Shown here: positions 1 to 6,148 of the stretch, piece by piece
Position numbering within the stretch: the first letter of the stretch is position 1
How the letters are laid out: each line of letters begins with the position of its first letter
NCBI GenBank assembly: GCA_002367355.1
Contig: DFBQ01000102.1
Coordinates: 1 to 15,296, forward strand
Length of the DNA: 15,296 bases
Direction: 5' to 3'
Source of the DNA: Deltaproteobacteria bacterium UBA3076
Lineage (GTDB): Bacteria; Desulfobacterota; Dissulfuribacteria; Dissulfuribacterales; UBA3076
The notes under the pieces: generated by a model
The model's database searches: none
Told to the model about the DNA's origin: nothing
The model's input: the letters and a program-made list of their open reading frames with translations, nothing else
Translations under genes and position numbers: made by a program

Positions 1-721
1 GAAAGTATTCTTGAACGATACCGACTTTGAGAAATTCCTTGAATATATATTGACAGCAAAGGGGAAATATGACTTTTATCTACTTGCTTACGTATTAATG
101 AGCAATCACTACCATCTTCTGATAAAGACTACTAAACCCAATTTATCCAAGATCATGCATTATATTAATGGTTCCTATACTACCTATTTCAACATAAAGA
201 GTGGAAGAACCGGACATTTATTTCAGGGGAGATACAAGTCTCTGGTAATAGATGCAGACAGTTATTTTCAGGAGCTTACCAGGTATATACATTTAAATCC
301 AATCAGGGCGAAGATGGTAGAGAATCCAGGGGATTATAAATGGAGGATTTTTGTTGGGCAGAGTGGGATTCATAAAGGAGAAGCTGAAGGAGCTTAAGAC
401 ACAGGTAGAGAGTGATGAGATATCGTATAGAAAAGAGTTGAATGTAGGAATAGAGCCGGACATAATAATAGAGGAGGTAGCGAGAAGATACAAGAAGAAT
501 CTGGAGAAGTTGATAAATAGCAAAACAAGACCTGCGGTAGAGAAGCAGATAGCGATATATTTGATAAGGCGGTACACGGGATTAACAAACGGGGAGATAG
601 GGAAGATATTCAAGATGAAGGCGCAGGCCATGAGCAAGGCGGGTATAAAGATAGAATGATGGAGGAGAACAGGAAGATAAGGAATCATGTAAAGAAGCTA
701 ATTTCTATTTTCCAGGGCTGA
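1..721 (+). pseudogene. Decayed REP-associated tyrosine transposase (RAYT, Y1/HUH family), 5' cut by window edge
   Basis: The first part (frame of base 2, to about 350) reads like the Y1 transposase core: NHYHLL is the HUH metal-binding motif, followed by GHLFQGRYKS and the RYIHLNPIRA block typical of RAYTs. This frame stops at 397. A second frame (about 351-659) carries the usual C-terminal helical domain, with an IAIYLIRRYTG block and a helix-turn-helix-like end. The last 22 codons (656-721, MMEENRKIRN onwards) lie back in the first frame, so two frame changes are needed to read the protein. The segment normally found between DYKW and the C-terminal domain, roughly 50 residues by memory of the family, also appears to be missing. 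The open frame continues to base 2, so the true start lies left of the window. RAYTs are single-strand nucleases thought to mobilise REP palindromes; this copy should be inactive. No clear REP palindrome was seen beside it. Sequencing error could explain one frameshift but not the missing middle. Confidence 0.8.
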
Positions 722-743
722 CCCCTTTCCTTCTCTTTTCGTT

Positions 744-1230
744 ACAGGTGAGGGCGTGGAGGGCTGTCGGGGTCCTCAGGCCGTGGCATGCAAGGAGAGA
801 AGTGTCAGGAACTTGGGAGGCCCCAGGGACTTCTGATGACAGACGACACTGGCACCGATGCCAGGTGTTCGGGATACGCAGTAGTCGCGTGCGACGAGGC
901 GTCATCGGAAATCCACAGGACACTCCGGCATGGTGGACCAGTCAATCACTGTCATAAGGTAGGGACGCCAAGCCCTATGGGCGAGGCCAACAAAGGAAAC
1001 TGGGGAGTCGGATCAGCGCATAGTACTCTGAGGGCGGGAGAGCCGTCTACATGGGGAAGGGGCTGACGGTGGTATGTAGCTCATAAAGGAAACCTGTGCC
1101 GGACATGTAGGGCTGGATAACACAGGCGAACCTCACTGTGGAGGATAGCATACAAGGCGGGTAGTAATCCTGACGCCGGGATCTGAGCTGGGGCGGTCGG
1201 GTAACTGGCCGTCCTACCGCGACGCCTCAA
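744..1230 (+). ncRNA. GC-rich, highly foldable segment; candidate structured RNA, possibly a group II intron fragment
   Basis: There is no credible protein gene here, and the stretch is visibly richer in G and C than both flanks. Pairings found by eye: 847-854 with 859-867 (loop CCGA); CGCA 877-880 with TGCG 890-893; TCCAC 912-916 with GTGGA 933-937; GCCC 972-975 with GGGC 979-982; CCGTC 1042-1046 with GACGG 1064-1068; GTATG 1072-1076 with CATAC 1149-1153, enclosing CCTGTG/CACAGG (1093-1098, 1121-1126) and a CCTC/GAGG hairpin (1131-1144); an 8-bp hairpin 1191-1198/1207-1214; and a closing pairing GAGGCGTC 896-903 with GACGCCTC 1221-1228. A GTGCG at 889-893 fits the 5' end consensus of group II introns, and CATAGTACTC at 1019-1028 with GGGGAAGG nearby resembles the stretch just before an intron-encoded reverse transcriptase. 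No reverse transcriptase and no clear domain V follow, so this would be a truncated remnant. Strand and ends are estimates. Confidence 0.35.
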
Positions 1231-1238
1231 AAAAACCA

Positions 1239-1267
1239 TTGACGAATCCACAATTTAGTTCTAAATT
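1239..1267 (+). promoter_or_regulatory. Promoter-like site with overlapping palindromic operator before the toxin-antitoxin pair
   Basis: TTGACG (1239-1244) and TAAATT (1262-1267) are spaced by 17 bp, close to a sigma-70 type promoter. A perfect inverted repeat, AATTTAG-TT-CTAAATT, covers 1252-1267 and overlaps the -10 box. Antitoxin-toxin complexes of this kind usually repress their own promoter by binding such palindromes; that this is the operator is inference. Confidence 0.5.
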
Positions 1268-1315
1268 ATAACCATATTTTAGACCTGAAATTAAATCTAT
1301 TTTATGGTGGCCAAA

Positions 1316-1567
1316 ATGAAAGCTGTCTTAGCAAACTGCTCCGCGAGCATATCAGAATTAAAAAGAAATCCTAGTGCACTCATCAACCAATCCGATGGTG
1401 AACCCATTGCTATCCTCAACCATAATAAGCCAACTGCGTACCTTATCCCTGCAGAAACATATGAAGAGCTATTAGAGAGTATCGAAGATTATCAGCTTGG
1501 AATTATAGTAAAAGAAAGACAAAACGAGAAAATTTCAGCCATAGAAGTGGATATAGATGAATTATAA
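1316..1567 (+). CDS. relB: Phd/YefM-type antitoxin of a RelE toxin
   Basis: This 83-residue protein starts MKAVLANCSASISELKRNP, the DNA-binding N-terminus shared by Phd/YefM (StbD-like) antitoxins, with a GEPIAILNHNKPTAYLIPAE core and an acidic C-terminal tail (IEVDIDEL) that would wrap the toxin. It should neutralise the RelE product and, with it, repress the operon. The ATG at 1316 was chosen because the family begins with MKAV and a GGTGG lies about 6 bases upstream; an in-frame ATG at 1304 would add four residues but has no ribosome site. The last codons overlap the toxin start by 11 bases, so the two are translationally coupled. The stretch is AT-rich compared with the lpx operon, consistent with horizontal origin. 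The symbol follows common usage; the fold is not that of E. coli RelB. Confidence 0.85.
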   Translation: MKAVLANCSASISELKRNPSALINQSDGEPIAILNHNKPTAYLIPAETYEELLESIEDYQLGIIVKERQNEKISAIEVDIDEL

Positions 1568-1856
1568 ACTGAAATTTCTCCCAACGGCTCTTAAGGAATG
1601 GAAAAAGCTTGATAACACCATTCAAACTCAGCTTAAAAAGAAATTAAAAGAGCGTCTCAAAAGTCCTCATTTACACGGTAGCCAACTCCGCGGTTTTAAA
1701 AATCATTATAAAATCAAATTAAGGGCAAGTGGGTATCGTCTCGTCTACGAAGTCATTGATGACGAAATATGTGTACTTGTTATTGCTATTGGCAAAAGAA
1801 ACAAGAACGAAGTTTACAAACATGTCCAAAAAAGAGCTAACCAGAAAAAGCATTAA
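1557..1856 (+). CDS. relE: RelE-family mRNA interferase toxin
   Basis: This 99-residue protein aligns without gaps to E. coli RelE over most of its length: ALKEWKKLDNT, the KIKLRASGYRLVYEVID block and IGKRNKNEVYKHV. Residues R61, R81 and Y87, which in E. coli RelE act in ribosome-dependent cleavage of mRNA at the A site, fall at the same positions here, so the toxin looks active. The C-terminus carries a few extra residues (RANQKKH). It begins inside the antitoxin gene (ATG at 1557) and ends just before the hsdR remnant. The pair is the only apparently intact accessory gene set in the first 2 kb, which fits toxin-antitoxin modules persisting while neighbouring mobile DNA decays. Confidence 0.9.
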   Translation: MNYKLKFLPTALKEWKKLDNTIQTQLKKKLKERLKSPHLHGSQLRGFKNHYKIKLRASGYRLVYEVIDDEICVLVIAIGKRNKNEVYKHVQKRANQKKH

Positions 1857-1883
1857 AAAGAAAAAAGGCTAACAAGCCGCACT

Positions 1884-2020
1884 AAAAAAGGCTACAGTCC
1901 GGCCCACATCACCAAAGCACTGTACGAACTGCGGGTTACCGCCAACAACTACAACGAAAGCCTCTATACCACACCTATAAGTTCAATGAGGCTGTTGAGG
2001 ATGAAGTGGTGCTGGACCTA
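1884..2020 (+). pseudogene. hsdR: Two fused fragments of a type I restriction subunit (HsdR)
   Basis: Between relE and aroK the + strand keeps two short coding scraps. The first, codons at 1884-1967, reads KKGYSPAHITKALYELRV then NNYNESLY, resembling the segment near the N-terminal nuclease domain of many HsdR proteins (GYS..I..AL..L, then SLY before LLRYGV). The second, 1967-2020 in another frame, reads YHTYKFNEAVEDEVVLDL, resembling HsdR helicase-region sequence that normally continues into YEARD. The joint at about 1965-1969 would be a large internal deletion plus frameshift, and the match stops at about 2020, where aroK begins on the other strand. Assignment is from remembered family patterns, without alignment. 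No hsdM or hsdS is visible in the window. Confidence 0.5.
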
Positions 2021-2519
2021 GCTCATTGATGATTTTTCCACAGACCTCTTCTTGTGTAAGGTCGGCGCACTTCACTGTGACGTCTGCATACTTCGTGTAC
2101 AAGATAAAGCGTTCATCAAACAGTTCAGCAAAGCTCTGATCCGGGCGTTTTGCCAAGCCTCTTGTGTCAAAATTATTTATTCTCGATTCCAGTGTCGGCA
2201 GATCCACATCAAGAAAGACGATTATGCCCGCTGCCTTAAAGTGAGTCATGGCGGCATGACTGTAAGCAGCGCTTCCTCCTGTAGCGATGACGTGATTCCG
2301 GCAGTCTATACCAAGGAGGATATCCTCCTCGATCTTACGCAAGGCCATGTGGCCGTCAGTATCTACTATGTCCTGCAGGGATCGACCATGTGATATCTGG
2401 ATAAGGACATCCGTATCAACAAAGTCGAATGATGTCAGCTTAGCCAAAATGACGCCAACCGTGCTCTTGCCTGACCCAGGCATCCCGATCAAAACAATGT
2501 TGGACAGTTTTTTATTCAT
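1983..2519 (-). CDS. aroK: Shikimate kinase (AroK/AroL family)
   Basis: Transfers phosphate from ATP to the 3-hydroxyl of shikimate in the chorismate pathway, in the cytoplasm. The 178-residue product has the Walker A loop GMPGSGKST (12-20), the DTD motif (35-37), a conserved arginine in LRKIEED (61), the lid segment TRGLAKRPDQ (119-128) and the ER..LY...AD block (137-146). The canonical TGGG glycine cluster reads TGGS (80-83), a variant, so a related small-molecule kinase cannot be fully excluded. The ATG has an AGGA ribosome site 6 bases upstream. It is the last gene of the minus-strand run, 54 bp after spmAB with repeats in between. The final 11 residues (GPAPLHPQQPH) are antisense to the hsdR fragment, so the C-terminus seems to have been replaced where foreign DNA joined; the kinase fold is complete before it. 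Confidence 0.85.
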   Translation of the reverse strand: MNKKLSNIVLIGMPGSGKSTVGVILAKLTSFDFVDTDVLIQISHGRSLQDIVDTDGHMALRKIEEDILLGIDCRNHVIATGGSAAYSHAAMTHFKAAGIIVFLDVDLPTLESRINNFDTRGLAKRPDQSFAELFDERFILYTKYADVTVKCADLTQEEVCGKIINELGPAPLHPQQPH

Positions 2520-2532
2520 ATTTATCCTGAAA

Positions 2533-2567
2533 AGCTAATCGCTAATGGCTAACAGCTAATCGCTTAA
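2533..2567. repeat. Five degenerate 7-bp tandem repeats (consensus NGCTAAT)
   Basis: Units are AGCTAAT, CGCTAAT, GGCTAAC, AGCTAAT and CGCTTAA. The array fills most of the 54-bp gap between spmAB and aroK. The same repeat in inverted orientation lies at 15236-15270. Function is unknown. Confidence 0.85.
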
Positions 2568-2573
2568 CATACC

Positions 2574-3887
2574 TTAGAACATCATGTGACACATAACGAG
2601 CGCCATTATAATTCCTGTTATATCTGCAAGCAGGGCAGCCGCTACTGCATGTCGGGTCCGAACCACGCCGACAGCACCAAAATATACTGCCAGGACGTAG
2701 AAAGTGGTTTCCGTGGAACCCTGCATTGTGGAGACTAAAAAGGATGAGAAGCTGTCCGGGGCACGGCTCACCACCTCACTCATGATTCCAAACGCCCCGG
2801 AGCCTGAAAGGGGCCTCATAAAGGCCATGGGAAGGGCATCCGTCGGCATTCCGATCATTGATGTAAGCGGTTGGAATGCTGATACCATCAGGTCAAAAGC
2901 GCCTGAAGCCCGAAACATGCCGATGGCAACCAGGATCATTACAAGAAAAGGGATGATCTTTACTGCCACCTGGAACCCTTGCTTTGCGCCTGCGGTAGCA
3001 GCTTCGTATACCTTGACACCTCTAAGATAACCAAACAAAAGAAGGCTGCACATAATTACAGGGACCAACCAGTAAGAGAGAATCTCTCTGCCTAAATCTT
3101 GCCAATCAGTGCCGGTGATTAGACGAAACACGGCTCCACCAGCAAAGGCAAGGACCATCAGTATGACCGCCCACCTGCCGACCCATCCGGGCGGGTGAAG
3201 TTCTTCATCGACTTCTTCTCCATTGTAGACAGTGGCAGAGTCTTGTTCCGTATCCTCAGGGTCTTCGCTCACTGTCTCTATGGGTGTTTTGTGATTACTG
3301 AAGCTAACAAAGGTCTTTGAGGCGATAATGGCCATTGTGGTAGAGCAGATTGTTGCAATAAGTGAAGGAATAAGAATGGAAGCGGGTTCTGCAGCACCGG
3401 CGGCTGCCCGCACGCCGATTACGCCCAGCGGAAGGATCGTAACGCTCGATGTATTGATCGCCAGAAACAGGCACATCGCATTGGTAGCCTCTCCCTTGTT
3501 CGGATTCAGCCGGTCGAGTTCCATCATCGCCTTGATTCCCATTGGTGTAGCGGCATTGCCAAGTCCCAGGGCGTTGGCGGCCATATTCATAATCATGGCC
3601 GACATGGCCGGATGCTCGGCAGGCACATCAGGAAACAGGCGGTGCATGACAGGACGGATGGCGCGGGCAATAAGACGCATCAAGCCCCCGGCTTCAGCGA
3701 CTTTCATAAGACCAAGCCACAGTGCCATAATCCCGATCAAGCCGATCGCCAGATTGACGGAACTCTTTGCGGATTCGAATGAAGCATCAACCAGTTGCTT
3801 CATTCTGCCGTTGTAAGAGGCGACCACGGTAGCCAAGAGTATCATAAAAAGCCAAATAAGATTAATTGCCGCCGGATGCTTCTTCAT
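2574..3887 (-). CDS. Fused spore maturation protein A/B family membrane protein (nucleoside-recognition 'gate' domains)
   Basis: A 437-residue polytopic inner-membrane protein made of an SpmA-like half (about 1-195, with NMAANALGLGNAATPMGIKA at 101-120) and an SpmB-like half (about 235-437, with GSTETTFYVLAVYFGAVGV near the end). An acidic, hydrophilic linker joins them (about 200-233). In Bacillus, SpmA and SpmB are separate proteins needed for spore core dehydration; in non-sporulating Gram-negatives the fused form is common and its substrate is unknown, although the gate domain suggests transport. The ATG at 3887 was preferred over a GTG at 3908 because it overlaps the lpxB stop as ATGA, a typical coupled start. 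Its place directly after lpxB hints at an envelope role, but this is inference. Confidence 0.85.
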   Translation of the reverse strand: MKKHPAAINLIWLFMILLATVVASYNGRMKQLVDASFESAKSSVNLAIGLIGIMALWLGLMKVAEAGGLMRLIARAIRPVMHRLFPDVPAEHPAMSAMIMNMAANALGLGNAATPMGIKAMMELDRLNPNKGEATNAMCLFLAINTSSVTILPLGVIGVRAAAGAAEPASILIPSLIATICSTTMAIIASKTFVSFSNHKTPIETVSEDPEDTEQDSATVYNGEEVDEELHPPGWVGRWAVILMVLAFAGGAVFRLITGTDWQDLGREILSYWLVPVIMCSLLLFGYLRGVKVYEAATAGAKQGFQVAVKIIPFLVMILVAIGMFRASGAFDLMVSAFQPLTSMIGMPTDALPMAFMRPLSGSGAFGIMSEVVSRAPDSFSSFLVSTMQGSTETTFYVLAVYFGAVGVVRTRHAVAAALLADITGIIMALVMCHMMF

Positions 3888-5119
3888 TGGCTCAACTGAG
3901 CTACACACGTGCTGGAAATCAGTTCCATGGCGAGGTCTGCCGCCCTTTCCGCCGCTCCTGATCCACCCAGGGCGTTTTTTACCTCTTTCAAGTCCTTAAT
4001 CATATTCTCCCTCACGGCGTCGTCTCTGAGTAGAGACAGCGCCTCTTGAGAGAGTCGCTCAGGAGTGACATCTTGCTGAATTATCTCAGTTACTACCCGG
4101 CGTCCTGCCACCAGGTTTACCAGGGATGCAAAAGGCACCTTTATAAAGCATTTTCCCAGAAAACCTGTAACAGGTGACACCTTGTAAGTGACTACCATGG
4201 GAGTTCCCAGAATGGCAGCCTCAAGGGTGACGGTTCCAGAGGCCGCAAGTATCAGGTCAGAAGCGGCTATGGCATTATAGGTCTGCCCCTTCACCACTCG
4301 AATAATTTGGTGATTTGGTGATTTGGTGATTTGGTGATTGATAGATTTGTCCGTCTGTAATTGTCTGTGCGGGTCTGTGATTATTAACTCAGTTGTTCGA
4401 TGATTGAACGATTCCAGAATTCCGGGATCAAGGGATGGAGCAAGCGGTACCACAAACTGGATATCCTGCCTATCTTGAAAGATCCTCTCGGCAGCACCTG
4501 TCATCACGGGAAATAGCCTGGAGATCTCGCTCTTCCGGCTGCCGGGGACAAGTCCCACTATCGGCTTTTCAGGATTGAGCCCTGCCTTTCTGCAAAATTC
4601 GGTTTTGGAAACCTCGGCCTTGACTACGTCAAGAAGTGGATGGCCCACAAATCTCACTTCCATGCCGCGAGATCTGAAAAAGGCTTCCTCAAATGGCAAG
4701 ATTACAGCCATTCGATCTACCAGACGGCGAAGCTTTTTCACTCTGCCCTGACGCCAGGCCCATACCTGGGGGCTGATATAGTAAAATATGGGGATTCCCA
4801 GCTTCTTTGCCCTGCCTGCCACCTGGAGGTTGAACTCAGGATAATCTATGAGAATGAGTAAATCCGGTCTCTCTTTGCGGAGCCATGCTGTGGTACGGCC
4901 AAAGGCCTTTAAAATCGGTCTGATCTGACCGATGACCTCCACCACCCCCACCACCGCGAGATCAGAGCTTGGAAACAGTAATTCCAGCCCCGCCTCCTCC
5001 ATTTTTGGACCGCCAATGCCTACAAATCTTGCCTGGGGCAGTCTGGACTTAAGGGCACGGATAAGGTTTGAACCATGAAGGTCGCCGGATGCCTCTCCAG
5101 CTATGACAAATACCTGCAC
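3884..5119 (-). CDS. lpxB: Lipid-A-disaccharide synthase
   Basis: Peripheral inner-membrane GT19 glycosyltransferase that joins UDP-2,3-diacylglucosamine and lipid X to form the lipid A disaccharide. Recognised by IAGEASGDLHG (6-16), FVGIGGPKM (32-40), DYPEFN (92-97), YYISPQVWAW (113-122), GLVPGSRKSEI (189-199) and the C-terminal ASGTVTLEAAILGTPMVV block (293-310). The start is GTG with GAGGAA about 8 bases upstream. At 411 residues it is about 30 longer than usual; the excess is a low-complexity segment (about 239-272) partly encoded by an 8-bp tandem repeat. That segment lies between PLAPSLDPGILESF and IRVVKGQTYN, where homologues have a short variable linker, so activity is probably kept. 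It follows the gnnA-like gene by 21 bases and overlaps spmAB by 4. Confidence 0.95.
   Translation of the reverse strand: MQVFVIAGEASGDLHGSNLIRALKSRLPQARFVGIGGPKMEEAGLELLFPSSDLAVVGVVEVIGQIRPILKAFGRTTAWLRKERPDLLILIDYPEFNLQVAGRAKKLGIPIFYYISPQVWAWRQGRVKKLRRLVDRMAVILPFEEAFFRSRGMEVRFVGHPLLDVVKAEVSKTEFCRKAGLNPEKPIVGLVPGSRKSEISRLFPVMTGAAERIFQDRQDIQFVVPLAPSLDPGILESFNHRTTELIITDPHRQLQTDKSINHQITKSPNHQIIRVVKGQTYNAIAASDLILAASGTVTLEAAILGTPMVVTYKVSPVTGFLGKCFIKVPFASLVNLVAGRRVVTEIIQQDVTPERLSQEALSLLRDDAVRENMIKDLKEVKNALGGSGAAERAADLAMELISSTCVAQLSQ
4305..4336. repeat. Four perfect 8-bp tandem repeats (ATTTGGTG) inside lpxB
   Basis: Four exact copies followed by a partial ATTG. On the coding (minus) strand the unit is CACCAAAT. 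Because 8 is not a multiple of 3, the array passes through all three frames and yields a peptide of period 8 residues (HQITKSPN). Gain or loss of one unit would shift the lpxB frame. The same unit occurs at 9351-9377 in the opposite orientation. Confidence 0.9.
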
Positions 5120-5140
5120 CCACTAATTCCTCATAGCTGA

Positions 5141-6100
5141 TTATACCGCAAAAAAGCCTAGGTCCAGGGTATTGAGTCCTTGCATAATCCGGGCATTTAT
5201 ATCCAGAGCGAGCTTTAGTGCCCTCCTGCCCGATTCTCCTGTAACTTTTGGTTTTTCAAGACCCTGCACTGCCCTTACGAATGATTCAAGTTCGTCATAG
5301 AGCATATCTGTTCCCTTATGGGTCTTGAATTCAGGTCTGATGGCGGCCATTGGGCCTGCGCTCAAGTCTCTGGTTACAACAAGACTCTTACGTTCTGCGC
5401 AGTCCGCAGAGATATAGGCCCCTGGCTGAAAAACCCTGATTCTGCGCATATCTTGGAGAGAAATCCGGCTTGCAGTAAGATTCGCAGTACATCCATTCCC
5501 GAAAATGAGCCTTGTGTTTGCAATATCCACTTTTGGGGTAAGTACCGGCACACCCACTGCCCTTATTTCTTTAAGGGGTGAGTGCACCAGGGCCAGTATT
5601 ATTTCCAGATCGTGAATCATCAGATCCAGGACCACATCCACGTCAGTAGCCCTGTCCTTAAAGCCGCTCAGCCTGTGGGCCTCTATAAAGAGGGGATGCG
5701 TCACCTTTGCCTCAAGCACCTTTATGGCAGGATTAAATCGCTCCAAATGGCCCACCTGGAGTATCAGGTCTTGCTTCTTTGCCAAGCTGATGAGCTCATC
5801 CGCTTCCTCCACAGTGGTAGAGATAGGTTTCTCAAGCATGCAGTGTATGCCATGGGAGAACAGTATCTTGGCAACTTCGTGATGATGAATAGTGGGGACA
5901 ACTACTGATGCCGCATCGATCTTTCCTATGATCTCATGGATATCGGTGTAGGCATCGGTCCCCACCTCTTTGGCCACGTCCTGTGCACGCTCAGGAGATA
6001 CGTCCACTACTCCGACAAGGTCTACTCCCTCCATCTGCGCGTACTTCTGGGCATGAAACCGCCCCAGATATCCCACTCCTATGACTGCTGTCCGAATCAA
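5141..6100 (-). CDS. Gfo/Idh/MocA-family NAD(P)-dependent dehydrogenase, GnnA-like
   Basis: A 319-residue soluble oxidoreductase with a Rossmann nucleotide loop GVGYLG (8-13), the family signature EKP (90-92) with K91, and LDLMIHDLEI (158-167) holding the conserved histidine/aspartate pair. GnnA of Acidithiobacillus ferrooxidans is an enzyme of this family encoded between lpxA and lpxB. It oxidises the 3-OH of UDP-GlcNAc so that GnnB can aminate it, giving 2,3-diamino lipid A. Location here between lpxI and lpxB fits that role, but no GnnB aminotransferase is visible, so the substrate stays open. The start is TTG (6100), supported by ACGGAG 7-8 bases upstream and by the family N-terminus; no ATG gives a full fold. 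Confidence 0.75.
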   Translation of the reverse strand: MIRTAVIGVGYLGRFHAQKYAQMEGVDLVGVVDVSPERAQDVAKEVGTDAYTDIHEIIGKIDAASVVVPTIHHHEVAKILFSHGIHCMLEKPISTTVEEADELISLAKKQDLILQVGHLERFNPAIKVLEAKVTHPLFIEAHRLSGFKDRATDVDVVLDLMIHDLEIILALVHSPLKEIRAVGVPVLTPKVDIANTRLIFGNGCTANLTASRISLQDMRRIRVFQPGAYISADCAERKSLVVTRDLSAGPMAAIRPEFKTHKGTDMLYDELESFVRAVQGLEKPKVTGESGRRALKLALDINARIMQGLNTLDLGFFAV

Positions 6101-6148
6101 TGTGTTTCTCCGTTAATATTGCACAACACAAAGGCAAACAGTGCTTTA

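Noticed and set aside
293..688. Minus-strand frames of 131 and 64 residues opposite the RAYT
   Set aside because: They are shadows of the transposase coding strand, whose motifs are clear.
705..1066. Overlapping open frames on both strands in the GC-rich region (705-923 minus, 748-957 and 788-1066 plus)
   Set aside because: They have skewed Arg/Gly/Ser/Cys/His-rich composition and no domain pattern, overlap each other, and lie over RNA-like pairings.
844..1230. HEARO / IscB omega-RNA
   Set aside because: The fold density suggested it, but no IscB or TnpB gene follows and the sequence does not resemble the omega-RNA scaffolds I remember.
2533..2567. CRISPR array
   Set aside because: The repeats are 7 bp, contiguous, degenerate and without spacers.
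3885..3908. GTG start at 3908 for the SpmA-SpmB protein
   Set aside because: The ATG overlapping the lpxB stop as ATGA is a better coupled start, and the extra residues are just read-through of lpxB coding sequence.
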